Positions 47,889 to 56,265 of a DNA stretch of 64,000 nucleotides are shown here, in pieces. Source of the DNA: Planctomycetia bacterium (GTDB lineage: Bacteria; Planctomycetota; Planctomycetia; Pirellulales; UBA1268); contig BJHK01000016.1 in NCBI GenBank assembly GCA_014192425.1, positions 1-64,000 of the forward strand, read 5' to 3'. The notes beneath the pieces are model-generated. The model saw only the letters and a list, made by a program, of their open reading frames with translations, was not told the DNA's origin and ran no database searches. The stretch's first letter is position 1. Each line of letters opens with the position of its first letter. A program made the position numbers and the translations under genes.

Positions 47889-48389
47889 ATGATGGTCGTT
47901 GCAGTGGGTATCACGTCGGATGAGGTGCGGGCCCTGTCAGGTCAGATGTCGCCCCGCACGGCACGTGCGCCCGGTGTGCTGAAGTGCCTGGTTGTTTCCG
48001 GTGACGGCGGCCTGCGGAAGCGGCTTGACGCCGTCTCGGATCTCAGCGGCTGGAGCGCGTGCGAGGCACCGGCCGATGCCGCCGAGCTCTCGGCTGCGGT
48101 CGACAGCGACTATCAGCTGGTGGTCGTCGACGTGGCCAATCCGCTCGGTGAGCGGGTCAGCGACTCGATCGAGGCTGCCGAGGAATTCGCCTCCCGTCCG
48201 GGCACGCTGCTCGTGGTCTGCGGGGCCGAGGAGAGCGTCGACGAGGAGATCTGGGCCCGGCAACTCGGTGCATGGGTCTACCTGCCCGGTGCGACGGGCG
48301 GCGACGCCCTGGTCTCCCTGTTCGCCGAGGCCCGACGGGTCGCGGAACGGCGCGGGGTCAATCGCATGGGATCGATGGTCGGAGTCTGA
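47889..48389 (+). CDS. Degenerate CheY-like receiver protein
   Basis: A 166-aa soluble protein whose pattern of strands (CLVVSGDGGLRKRL, QLVVVDVANPLGE, TLLVVCGAEESVD, AWVYLPGATGGDAL) fits the CheY fold. An aspartate is kept at the phospho-site position (VVVDVAN), but the acidic pocket is reduced to SGDGG, the switch Thr/Ser after strand 4 is Cys, and the conserved Lys after strand 5 is replaced by LPG. It is therefore likely a pseudo-receiver that binds a partner. It lies 130 nt downstream of the predicted sigma-54 promoter and 120 nt ahead of the PEP-CTERM gene. The ATG-ATG start at 47889 is preceded by AGAGG. Confidence 0.6.
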   Translation: MMVVAVGITSDEVRALSGQMSPRTARAPGVLKCLVVSGDGGLRKRLDAVSDLSGWSACEAPADAAELSAAVDSDYQLVVVDVANPLGERVSDSIEAAEEFASRPGTLLVVCGAEESVDEEIWARQLGAWVYLPGATGGDALVSLFAEARRVAERRGVNRMGSMVGV

Positions 48390-48509
48390 GTTCGTGGTTT
48401 GAAGCGGCTGGTTCCGGTCGTGTGACCGGCAGTCGAAGTCGATGGTCGAACGGTTCTGGTAGTCGGTTTTTTCAACGTCCTGCGGGACATTTCACAAAGG
48501 AGCAGTCTC

Positions 48510-49730
48510 ATGAACGCAGTCGTAGGTTTTTATCGTGACGAGATGGACATCGAAGTTGATTCTGCAGTCAATCAGCGCCGGGACCGGATGACGCTCGCGC
48601 ACCGCAGCCGCCGTCCCGAGCACCGCCGGAATTCCGCTCCGGCCAGCGTGAACGGCATCCACCGCCGGCGCAACAAGCGCTGGACGTGGGGATCGGGCCG
48701 GGGTTCCAAGATGATGAACCTGCGTGCCATGGCTTCCGGCCTGGCCTTGGCCCTCGCCTCGATTTCCGGAGCGGCCCTCGGCAACGGCGTGACGATCGAC
48801 TACGCGACGGTTGGAAACCCGGGCAACGTGGCCCTCACCTCTGGCACGTTCGGATCGCGGGGATCGGTTGCCAACGCGTTCAACATCGCGAAGTACGAGA
48901 CGTCGAATGCCGATTACGTGAAGTTCCTCAACACCGTCGATCCCTCCGGCACCAATCCGAACTTGATCTACAATTCATCGATGACCTCCGACACGATCAA
49001 CGGTGGCATCCTCAATACCGGGACGGTCAACGGGTCGCGGTACTCGGTGCGGTCCGGGTTCGACCTGAAGCCGGTGACGTATGTCTCCTGGTTCTCCGCA
49101 GCTCGGTTCGCTAACTGGCTCAACAACGGTCAGACGTCGGGCACAGCGGGGACCGAGACGGGAGCCTACACGCTGAACGGGGTCACCTCCGGAACTCCGG
49201 TGGCCCGCAACTCCGGTGCCCAGGTCTACCTGCCGAACCTCGATGAGTTCACCAAGGCTGCCTACTTCGATCCGACGCTGAGCTCCGGTGCGGGCGGCTA
49301 CTACAGCTACGCCACCAAGTCCAATTCGGCTCCCACGGCTGCCACCTCCGGAGTCGGCACGAACCTGGCCAACTACGGTGGTTCCAACGGCCCGGCCCTG
49401 ACCACCGGCGTCGTGGACGGAACTGCCCTGCCGAACGCTGCCTCCTACTACGGCCTCTTCAACGCCTACGGAAACGTGATCGAGTACACCGACACGATCG
49501 TCGGGGCAGGGGTTGCCAACGGTGGTGCCAGCTGGAGGCTCAACACCGCGAACGCTGCCAACTGGAATTCGTCCGCCGTTCGGACGATCAATCTGGTGCC
49601 CTCCGACTCCTTTGGATTCCGCGTCGCCGCGGTGCCCGAGCCGGGTGCGATCGTCCTCGCCCTCGCCGGCCTCGGCGGAGCCTTCGGTGGCGAGTATGTC
49701 CGCCGCCGCCGCAAGGCAAAGGCCTGCTGA
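48510..49730 (+). CDS. PEP-CTERM-anchored SUMF1/formylglycine-generating-fold protein
   Basis: A 406-aa exported protein. The C-terminus is a PEP-CTERM sorting signal: VPEPGAIVLALAGLGGA, a hydrophobic helix and a basic RRRRKAKA tail, cut and anchored by an exosortase in known systems. The central 280 residues look like the SUMF1/FGE-sulfatase fold (NIAKYETSNADYVKFLNTVD, KPVTYVSWFSAARFANWLNN, AYGNVIEYTDT, DSFGFRVA); conserved catalytic residues were not verified. A basic leader of about 67 residues with NGIHRRRNKRWTW precedes the hydrophobic segment MASGLALALASISGAALG. The ATG at 48510 has a strong AAAGGAG site; an internal ATG at 48711 has none. No exosortase gene is in the window. Confidence 0.85.
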   Translation: MNAVVGFYRDEMDIEVDSAVNQRRDRMTLAHRSRRPEHRRNSAPASVNGIHRRRNKRWTWGSGRGSKMMNLRAMASGLALALASISGAALGNGVTIDYATVGNPGNVALTSGTFGSRGSVANAFNIAKYETSNADYVKFLNTVDPSGTNPNLIYNSSMTSDTINGGILNTGTVNGSRYSVRSGFDLKPVTYVSWFSAARFANWLNNGQTSGTAGTETGAYTLNGVTSGTPVARNSGAQVYLPNLDEFTKAAYFDPTLSSGAGGYYSYATKSNSAPTAATSGVGTNLANYGGSNGPALTTGVVDGTALPNAASYYGLFNAYGNVIEYTDTIVGAGVANGGASWRLNTANAANWNSSAVRTINLVPSDSFGFRVAAVPEPGAIVLALAGLGGAFGGEYVRRRRKAKAC

Positions 49731-49758
49731 GCCACGGGTTACACGCTCACGCCAGGAA

Positions 49759-49800
49759 ACGCCGTCCAGCGGGAAACCGCTGGACGGCGTCCTGCTTTTT
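49759..49800 (+). terminator. Intrinsic terminator after the PEP-CTERM gene
   Basis: A perfect 14-bp stem (49759-49772 with 49777-49790) around a GAAA tetraloop is followed by CCTGCTTTTT. It begins 29 nt after the stop codon of the PEP-CTERM gene. This is the clearest Rho-independent terminator in the window. Confidence 0.9.
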
Positions 49801-49824
49801 CTGGACAGCACCTGGGGCGGCGTC

Positions 49825-50808
49825 ATGAGAATCCTGCTGGCGAACGAGACCGGCGCCGTGCCGCACCTCGGCTGCCGCGCGGTTGCCGACGCCCATGCCC
49901 GGCTGCTCGGCCGGGCCGGGCACCGGGTGGTGGACCGGCTGTTCCTCAATGCGTTGCGCGGCCACGAGGAGGGAAGCGACAAGGACGTCGTGGCCGCGAT
50001 CGAGCGGGACGGTCCCCTGATGGCCCGCCTGGCCGACGTGGACGCCGTGGTCGTCAATGGCGAGGGCACGATCCACCACGGGGCGGGCCGCAGCTGGCTG
50101 GGGCTGCTCCAGGTGGCCCAGGGGCTGGGAAAGATCACGCTCCTCGTCAACGCCGTCCTCGAGGAGACGAACGGCTTCGAATCGATGTGGCCGCGGCTGA
50201 CCGACTGCACCGTCCGCGAGCCACGGTCGTGGGATGCCGCCCGGCGGCTGGGGGCACGGCCGCGGGTGGTGGCCGATTCCTACCTCGCCGCGGGTTTCGC
50301 GTCGACTGGCACGCCGCTCGCTGGAGACATCGTCACCGACTGGCATGGACAGTGCGCGGCGAGCGGCGCGATTCTCGAATGGTACCTGCGGCACGAAGGG
50401 GGAACGTTCCTGCCCTTGCGGACGCCGCAGGCCGCGGACGAGTGGGCCGGCCTGCCGCACCGGCTCGGGGCCGCCCGCGTCGTGATCACCGGCCGCCACC
50501 ACGGCGTCTATGCGGCAATCGTGGCCGGACGTCCGTTCGTGGCGTTGGCGTCGAACACCTACAAGATCGAGGCGACGCTGGAGGCCGTCGGGCTCGCGCG
50601 ACTCGTCGTCGCGACGCCGCAGGAAGCGGTCGCGCAGCGGGACTGGGCGCTGGAGAATCCCGGCGTGTTCCGGGCCCTCGCGGCCCGGCTGGCCGGTGGG
50701 CGGCCGTTGCCGACGTTCGCCGCACTCGGCAGCGGCGGCCCCGATCGGGAGGAGGAGGAGGTCGCCGCTCTCGCGGCGGACGTGGCCCGGCACATCGTCG
50801 CCGGCTGA
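49825..50808 (+). CDS. Polysaccharide pyruvyl transferase family protein
   Basis: A 327-aa cytoplasmic enzyme-like protein. VVNGEGTIHHGAGRSWLGLL near the first third, and VVITGRHHGVYAAIVAGRPF with FVALASNTYKIEATLE in the C-terminal third, match the CsaB/WcaK (PF04230) pattern, where members transfer pyruvate ketals to surface polysaccharide sugars. The start at 49825 gives MRILLANETGA directly. The gene lies beyond a strong terminator, so it needs its own promoter in the short gap or within the preceding gene. The exact acceptor is unknown. Confidence 0.75.
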   Translation: MRILLANETGAVPHLGCRAVADAHARLLGRAGHRVVDRLFLNALRGHEEGSDKDVVAAIERDGPLMARLADVDAVVVNGEGTIHHGAGRSWLGLLQVAQGLGKITLLVNAVLEETNGFESMWPRLTDCTVREPRSWDAARRLGARPRVVADSYLAAGFASTGTPLAGDIVTDWHGQCAASGAILEWYLRHEGGTFLPLRTPQAADEWAGLPHRLGAARVVITGRHHGVYAAIVAGRPFVALASNTYKIEATLEAVGLARLVVATPQEAVAQRDWALENPGVFRALAARLAGGRPLPTFAALGSGGPDREEEEVAALAADVARHIVAG

Positions 50809-50868
50809 GATCGGATCGGTCCCCTGCGCGGCCCTCCTGCGGGGCTATCGGCCGGTCGGTCGGGTAGC

Positions 50869-52092
50869 ATGTTGATTGACAGAACGCGGTACGGCGACCG
50901 CGGTGCCGACGAGGTGCAGGCAATGGGTGAGACGGGCAGCACGCACGGGGAACAGCGATCCATCTCCGGCCTCGCCGGGGGGGATGCCGAGCCGATGGCC
51001 ATCGGCACTGCCGGTCAGCCGCCGCACGCCCCCGCCTCGACCGCGGAGATCGGGGCGGCTCTGGAGGGGCGGACGCTCGGGCACTACCAACTGCGGCAGT
51101 TCGTCGGCGGCGGCGGGATGGGGGCGGTGTTCCGGGCGCTCGATACCACGCTCGACAGGATCGTGGCAGTCAAGGTCCTGTCGCGGCAGCATTCGGCCGA
51201 CGCCGAGATGCTGCGCCGGTTCCGTAACGAGGCCCAGTCGGCGGCCCGGCTCGACCACGAGAACATCGGCCGCGTGCACGCGGTGGGCAGCGACGAAGGC
51301 TGGCACTACATCGTCTTCGAGTTCATCGAGGGGCGAAATCTGCGCGACCTCGTCCGTGAGCAGGGGCCGTTCGACGTCCCGCGGACGATCGGCATCGCCC
51401 TGGAGCTCGCCGACGCACTCGAGCACGCGGCCGACCGCGACGTGGTGCATCGCGACATCAAGCCCTCCAACATCGTGATCACCCCGGCCGGCAGGCCGCG
51501 GATCGTCGACATGGGGCTGGCCCGGCTGCCCCCCGCCGCCGGCGTCAACGACCTGACGGTGAGCGGGATGACCCTCGGCACCTTCGACTACATCTCCCCG
51601 GAACAGGCCCGCGACCCGCGGGCGGCCGACACCCGCAGCGACCTGTACTCGCTCGGCTGCACGCTGTTCTTCGTGCTCGTGGGGCGGCCGCCGTTCGCCG
51701 ACGGCACGCTGGTGCAGAAGCTGCTCCAGCATCAGCAGGAACCCCCGCCGGCGGTCGAGGCGCTGCGGCCCGACGTGCCGGCGCCGCTGGCGGCGATCAT
51801 CGCCCGGCTGATGGCCAAGGACCCGAACGATCGGTACCAGCGGCCGGCGGCCCTCGCGGCCGACCTCGTGTCGTGCGCGGAGGCCTGCGGCATCGACGTC
51901 GCCCTTCCCAGGCCCGTGGTCGTCGCGGCACCGGTCGCCGACAGTCGCCGCCGCGCCAGCCTGCCGTGGCTGGTTCCGCTGATCGGTTTCGCCCTGCTCG
52001 TCGCGACGCTCTGGATCCGGGCGATCGCGGACCGGCGGGACACGGACAGGGAAGCCGCCCCCGACCCGCCGGCCGCGGCACCGAACGATTGA
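50869..52092 (+). CDS. Hanks-type Ser/Thr protein kinase with C-terminal membrane anchor
   Basis: A 407-aa kinase. The glycine loop FVGGGGMGAVFRA is near residue 77, the ATP lysine is in IVAVKVL, the catalytic loop is VVHRDIKPSNIVI and the activation segment starts with DMG instead of DFG. APE is replaced by SPEQA as usual for the PknB group. One membrane segment (WLVPLIGFALLVATLWI, about 364-380) is followed by only about 25 residues, so there is no extracytoplasmic sensor domain. The first ATG is used, but the 65-residue leader is low complexity and a start at 50923 is possible. Confidence 0.88.
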   Translation: MLIDRTRYGDRGADEVQAMGETGSTHGEQRSISGLAGGDAEPMAIGTAGQPPHAPASTAEIGAALEGRTLGHYQLRQFVGGGGMGAVFRALDTTLDRIVAVKVLSRQHSADAEMLRRFRNEAQSAARLDHENIGRVHAVGSDEGWHYIVFEFIEGRNLRDLVREQGPFDVPRTIGIALELADALEHAADRDVVHRDIKPSNIVITPAGRPRIVDMGLARLPPAAGVNDLTVSGMTLGTFDYISPEQARDPRAADTRSDLYSLGCTLFFVLVGRPPFADGTLVQKLLQHQQEPPPAVEALRPDVPAPLAAIIARLMAKDPNDRYQRPAALAADLVSCAEACGIDVALPRPVVVAAPVADSRRRASLPWLVPLIGFALLVATLWIRAIADRRDTDREAAPDPPAAAPND

Positions 52093-52173
52093 CTTCGCCC
52101 GTCTCGACATCGTACGATTTTCTTCGCGCTGACCGGGATGGTCGACGTATCACACCCTTCGGAGCGGCTCTCC

Positions 52174-52554
52174 ATGAAGTTCAGCAGGCATGCGGTTCTG
52201 GTGGTGGCGGTCGTGGTGGCTGGTGCTGCGGTCGTGCAACGGCCCGCGCAGGCGTACAAGGAGTTTCTCGACGAGTTCAAGAAGGTCTACACGCCCGACG
52301 AGAGCAAGCCCTTCTTCAAGGAAGTCGAGACGGCCAAGTGCCTCGTCTGCCACGGGGAGAAGTCGAAGAAGGAGCGGAACGCCTACGGGAGCGCCCTCGA
52401 CAAACTGCTGACGAAGGAAGACAAGAAAGACACCGACAAGATCCGCAAGGCGCTCGAGGAGGTCGCGGCCTTGCCGAGCGATCCGGAAAAGAGCGACGCG
52501 CCGACCTTCGGTGCGCTGCTCGGGGAAGGCAAGCTGCCGGGTGCGGCGAAGTAG
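52174..52554 (+). CDS. Small secreted protein with one CxxCH motif
   Basis: A 126-aa protein with a signal peptide (VLVVAVVVAGAAVVQRPAQA) and a lysine/glutamate-rich mature chain. The single motif CLVCHGE in ETAKCLVCHGEKSKK fits covalent heme attachment as in c-type cytochromes, but no distal methionine motif of a classical class I fold is clear. The ATG at 52174 places the signal peptide normally. It lies 82 nt after the kinase gene. A role in electron transfer is possible but unproven. Confidence 0.68.
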   Translation: MKFSRHAVLVVAVVVAGAAVVQRPAQAYKEFLDEFKKVYTPDESKPFFKEVETAKCLVCHGEKSKKERNAYGSALDKLLTKEDKKDTDKIRKALEEVAALPSDPEKSDAPTFGALLGEGKLPGAAK

Positions 52555-52598
52555 GCTTCGGCCGGGCAGAAAGCGGCTGACGGTGGGGTGGCGCGGCG

Positions 52599-53960
52599 TC
52601 AGGCCGGCGCCGTGGAGGCGGCCTCGAGCAGCATCTGGTCCAAGTCCGCGCAGCCGGCGACGGCTGCCGCAGTGTCCGGCTCGGCGAAGATCCGCACCCG
52701 CTTGACGATGTCGTCGAACTGCTCGCGGGCCAGGCTGCGCACGACCGGGGAGAGGTCGTCGAGACGGCGCCACGCGGGTCTGGCATCGGGCCGGGCCCGC
52801 GCCGGCCGCTCGCGGACCTGGATCCTGAACTCGACCTCCCGGTCGGCGGGGGGCGCGTCGACGAGCAGCAGGGCGGGATCGACGGCGATGCCGGCCCGCT
52901 CACGGAGCAGGTCCGCGAGCCGGCTGGAGACCGCCACCGCGCCGGCGTAGGTCCGGCCGGCACAGGCCCGGTGCACGTCCGGATGGCGGACGGCGTCGAA
53001 CGTGGCCGCCCGCTTGAAGAGCCGGCGCCGGTCGCCAAACAGTCCGTCCGCCAGCCGGGCGGCGGGCGTGCCGGCCGTCGTCGCCCGGAACCAGGGGGCG
53101 AAGTCGGCGTCGCTCATGCCCCGCAGACGCTGCGGGTCGACCCGGTCGCGAACCAGCCACATTCCGCGCTGCAGCATGGCCGTCGCCGCCCGCACCGCAT
53201 GGTGCCAGTAGACCTCGCTGAACATGACATAGCGGGCGAAGACCATCAGTTCCGCGGCCGTCCGCCCCTTGTCGCTGATGGCTAGTGCCGTGCCCGCCTC
53301 GTCGAGGCACAGGCTGGAGAGCAGCCGCTCCTCGTCGAAGTGCCGTCCGTAGGGCACCCCCGCATGCAGGCTGTCGCGGGCCAGGTAATCCATCTTGTCG
53401 ACGTCGATCGGGCCGGAGAGGAGCGACTGCACGATCCGGCCCGCGGGATCGGTGGCCGTCCCGCAGATGACGGCCGCGACCCGTTCCGGATCCAGTCCCC
53501 AGGCGGAGCGAAGGATTTCCCCCAGCTGGCCCCGGGCGAGGATCTCGGCGACGAGCCGCTCGTGCCGCGGCAGCTCGGCGAGCCCCATGTCCTCGATCGG
53601 ATGGCAGTAGGGCCAGTGGCCGACGTCGTGGAGCAGGGCGGCGACGACGAACGTGGCCGCGTCGGCGGGGCGGACCGTCGCCATGAACCGCTCGTCATGC
53701 TCGAGCCGGGCGAGGAATTCGAGCGCCAGCCGGTAGGCCCCCAGCGAGTGCTCCAGCCGGGAGTGGACGGCGCCCGGGTAGACCAGCGACACCAGGCCCA
53801 GCTGGCTGATGCCGGCAAGGCGGCGCACCTCGACCGTGTCGACGAGGGCCCGGACCCGCGGCGTCAGCGGCACGGTCACGCCGGGGGGGATCCGCACGCC
53901 GTCGGCAGCGACGCGGGCGTCGAGTTCGGGGAGCAGGCGACGCGACGGCGCGACGGTCAT
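52599..53960 (-). CDS. HD-domain phosphohydrolase (dGTPase/SAMHD1-like)
   Basis: A 453-aa protein whose N-terminal half is an HD domain: the first metal histidine is in HSRLEHSLGAYRL, the HD pair is LLHDVGHWPYCHPIED, and the last aspartate is in PIDVDKMDYLARD. The sequence VRRLAGISQLGLVSLVYPGA is typical of the YdhJ/dGTPase-like group, which hydrolyses deoxynucleotides or related phosphoesters. The C-terminal 150 residues are less conserved. The gene is convergent with the CxxCH gene. The substrate is unknown. Confidence 0.85.
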   Translation of the reverse strand: MTVAPSRRLLPELDARVAADGVRIPPGVTVPLTPRVRALVDTVEVRRLAGISQLGLVSLVYPGAVHSRLEHSLGAYRLALEFLARLEHDERFMATVRPADAATFVVAALLHDVGHWPYCHPIEDMGLAELPRHERLVAEILARGQLGEILRSAWGLDPERVAAVICGTATDPAGRIVQSLLSGPIDVDKMDYLARDSLHAGVPYGRHFDEERLLSSLCLDEAGTALAISDKGRTAAELMVFARYVMFSEVYWHHAVRAATAMLQRGMWLVRDRVDPQRLRGMSDADFAPWFRATTAGTPAARLADGLFGDRRRLFKRAATFDAVRHPDVHRACAGRTYAGAVAVSSRLADLLRERAGIAVDPALLLVDAPPADREVEFRIQVRERPARARPDARPAWRRLDDLSPVVRSLAREQFDDIVKRVRIFAEPDTAAAVAGCADLDQMLLEAASTAPA

Positions 53961-53982
53961 GGCGGATTGCCGGGGGATCGAA

Positions 53983-54645
53983 TCACAGCGGCGGCAGCCC
54001 CATGACCGCGCGAAGCAGCGACGTCAACAGGACGTACAGGGAGAAGTGGCCCACGGCGGGTCCCCAGTCGAGCTCCAGCGTGGCCAGGGCGGCGAGGGCA
54101 CCGGGCAGCAGGAAGATCGGGCCGAGAAACAGCCATTGCCACATGTCGGCGGTGGCCTCGGCCGGCAGCATCCCCTTGACGCACCACAGGCCGGCGTAGA
54201 CCGCGGCGCAGATCAGCCCGCGCACGACGAGGCTGCCGCCCTTGAGCGGCTCCAACTCCCGGTCGCGGATGACCGCGTAGCCGAGGAGCACGCAGGGAAC
54301 GGCGATCACGAACGCGCCGCCGACAAGCAGCCAGACGGGCGGCGCCGCCGGCCGGAAGACGAAGCCGATCAGCCAGGCCATCATGATCGTCAGCACCACC
54401 CCCGCTCCGGCGGCGGCGAAGGCCATCACCGGGGCCGGCTCCACGAGCCGGGGCACGGAGATGATGGCCGGCCGCCCCGTGGCGGCCTTCGCCGGGCTCT
54501 CGGGCTCGTGGATCGTCACCGCCTTGACGAGCGCCGGCACGGTGATCGGCTTCTTGCACTTGGGGCAGGGCCCGGTCTGCCCGGCGAACTTGTCGCTGAC
54601 GTTGAACCGTGACGAGCACGCTGGGCAGATGACGGGGATGGGCAT
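53983..54645 (-). CDS. Zinc-ribbon protein with five membrane segments
   Basis: A 220-aa protein starting with a zinc ribbon (CPACSSRF and CPKCKKPITV, four cysteines in the first 35 residues), a planctomycete-typical element of unknown purpose. After a short linker come about five hydrophobic segments (for example LTIMMAWLIGFVF, LLVGGAFVIAVPCVLLGYAV, WLFLGPIFLLPGALAAL). The ribbon would face the cytoplasm. It lies 22 nt behind the HD gene in the same direction of transcription order reversed (it is upstream), so the two may be cotranscribed. Function unknown. Confidence 0.7.
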   Translation of the reverse strand: MPIPVICPACSSRFNVSDKFAGQTGPCPKCKKPITVPALVKAVTIHEPESPAKAATGRPAIISVPRLVEPAPVMAFAAAGAGVVLTIMMAWLIGFVFRPAAPPVWLLVGGAFVIAVPCVLLGYAVIRDRELEPLKGGSLVVRGLICAAVYAGLWCVKGMLPAEATADMWQWLFLGPIFLLPGALAALATLELDWGPAVGHFSLYVLLTSLLRAVMGLPPL

Positions 54646-54782
54646 GTGAGTGGGGCGCCGGCGGAGGGCATCGGTCGGGATCGGGCGGCCGCGGTCGGGG
54701 CGGGCGGCTTCCGGGCAGTTTCCGACGACGGCTGAAGGACGTCAAGCCGCGGGGGGGTGGCACGGAGGTTCCACATGGGGGT

Positions 54783-54794
54783 TACACTCTTCTC
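54783..54794 (+). promoter_or_regulatory. Putative promoter -10 box (TACACTCTTCTC motif)
   Basis: The 12-mer TACACTCTTCTC is identical to that at 8399-8410. TACACT ends 72 nt before the start at 54860. Just upstream (54758-54773) a TGGCACG-N4-TTCC string resembles a sigma-54 site but lacks the essential GC at -12, so the sigma-70-like reading is preferred. Confidence 0.4.
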
Positions 54795-54859
54795 AACAGA
54801 AGTTCTGCGCCGGACCCGCCGCGAGGCGGCCGGCAGGGTAGGCGGAGAGGACGCACGAC

Positions 54860-55576
54860 ATGGCGGATAAGACCCCGCAACCTTCGGCGGCGAAGCGACC
54901 GGCCGGCCCGCACCCCGCGCCGCGGCGGGTGGGCGAGCAGATCATCTTCTACTGCCCCAACGGCGACAGGATCGTCGTGGCCGCGGCGCTCGGCGGGAAA
55001 ACGGGGCTGTGCACCAAATGCCACGTGCAGGTCTCGATTCCGGCGATCGAGCCGGCAACGGCAACGGCAACGGCTGAACCCGCTCCGGCCGACATGCAGG
55101 CCGGATTCCCCCGCTCCGTTCCCGACGAGGCGCCGGCCCCGGCCAGCGACGTGGGACCGCTGCTTCCCGACGCCCAGCCGCGGGACGCAGCGCCCGCGGC
55201 GGCGCCCGTCGACTGGGATCTCGTTGCCGGGCAGTCCGTGGCGGCCGTGATTCCCGAGTTGGCCAACCTCGACGCGACGGCTCCCGGAGAGCCGTTCATC
55301 GGCCCCGCCCCCGTACCCGGCGACCATCATCCCGCCGCGCGTCTGGTGGCCCGGCTCTGGCAGGAGCGCGCCCACGGGGGCATCATCGAGCTGCACATGG
55401 CGGGTGGCAGCGTGATCCTGCCGGAGTGGTACGAGGTGAACTGGTCCCGCGGGACGCACGGGCTGTTCGCCAGCCAGGCGGCCGACGGCACGGTGACGAT
55501 GACCGCCGTCGCCTGGGAGACCCTGGAAAAAATCGTCGTCCGCCAGGTCCGTGACCTGCCCCAGGGCTTCGAGTGA
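54860..55576 (+). CDS. Zinc-ribbon-remnant protein of unknown function
   Basis: A 238-aa soluble protein. Residues about 28-60 (IIFYCPNGDRIVVAA, then GLCTKCHVQVSIP) look like the planctomycete zinc ribbon but with only three cysteines, so metal binding may be lost or use the histidine. A disordered Ala/Pro linker (65-145) leads to a C-terminal domain of about 80 residues (ARLVARLWQERAHGGIIELH, ILPEWYEVNWSRGTHGLF) which I do not recognise. It is divergent from the zinc-ribbon membrane gene, suggesting related use. Confidence 0.62.
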   Translation: MADKTPQPSAAKRPAGPHPAPRRVGEQIIFYCPNGDRIVVAAALGGKTGLCTKCHVQVSIPAIEPATATATAEPAPADMQAGFPRSVPDEAPAPASDVGPLLPDAQPRDAAPAAAPVDWDLVAGQSVAAVIPELANLDATAPGEPFIGPAPVPGDHHPAARLVARLWQERAHGGIIELHMAGGSVILPEWYEVNWSRGTHGLFASQAADGTVTMTAVAWETLEKIVVRQVRDLPQGFE

Positions 55577-55588
55577 CGGCGGAGACAC

Positions 55589-56080
55589 TCATTCGTCCGC
55601 GTCCAGATCCCCCTCGGTGATCATGTTGAACCCCTTGTTGCCCAGGGTTTCCAGGCCGATCCCCGTGTTGTCCACCATCAAGGCGACCGCGGGCCTTCCC
55701 CGGGGACGGAGCAGGATCGGATAGGCCTGGATGATGTTCACCTCGGCCTGCAAGAGCGCGGTGCAGATGCGCAGCAGGGGTTGGTGGTCCTCCGGCAACT
55801 CGACGCCGATCAGGTCGCTTTCGATGATCGCGAGCCCGGCCCGTTCGAGGATCTCACGGCCCTGCTCCGGGTGGCTGAGCAGGAAGCGGGCGAAGGCGCA
55901 CTCCCCGGAATCGTTGATCGAGAGGGCAACGATCCTGACCCGCGAGCCCTCGAATCGGCGCACCACCTCGAGAAGCTGCCCGGGCCGGTTCTCGAGAAAC
56001 ACCGTGAATTGGCGAAGCGTCGGCCAGCTGCGCCCGCGGGCGGTCGCAAACCCCACGCCCCCCGTGCCTGCATCGCCCAT
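55589..56080 (-). CDS. ACT-domain protein
   Basis: A 163-aa protein with an N-terminal ACT domain: LRQFTVFLENRPGQLLEVVR followed by VRIVALSINDSGECAFARFL. A second ACT-like half follows (QPLLRICTALLQAEVNIIQA and PAVALMVDNTGIGLETL). Paired ACT domains bind amino acids or regulate enzymes such as acetolactate synthase; the target here is unknown. The ATG at 56080 places the ACT fold about 20 residues from the start. It is convergent with the gene at 54860. Confidence 0.78.
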   Translation of the reverse strand: MGDAGTGGVGFATARGRSWPTLRQFTVFLENRPGQLLEVVRRFEGSRVRIVALSINDSGECAFARFLLSHPEQGREILERAGLAIIESDLIGVELPEDHQPLLRICTALLQAEVNIIQAYPILLRPRGRPAVALMVDNTGIGLETLGNKGFNMITEGDLDADE

Positions 56081-56265
56081 GCCCACGTCGTGTCTCCCGA
56101 CGAACCTGCTCACCAAACCTGTGCACCAAACCTGCACCAGCGCCGCGGACGACCCTTTGCCTGTCCGCTGCCCGGAAGGATAGAGTCTCGGGCCGGGCCG
56201 GGTCAACGAAGCCCGATCGCGTGGCTGGCGGGCCGTCCGGTCGCCACGGTCGCCAGGAACAGCTC

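Noticed and set aside
54758-54773. Sigma-54 promoter before the gene at 54860
   Set aside because: TGGCACG is perfect but the invariant GC at -12 is CC.
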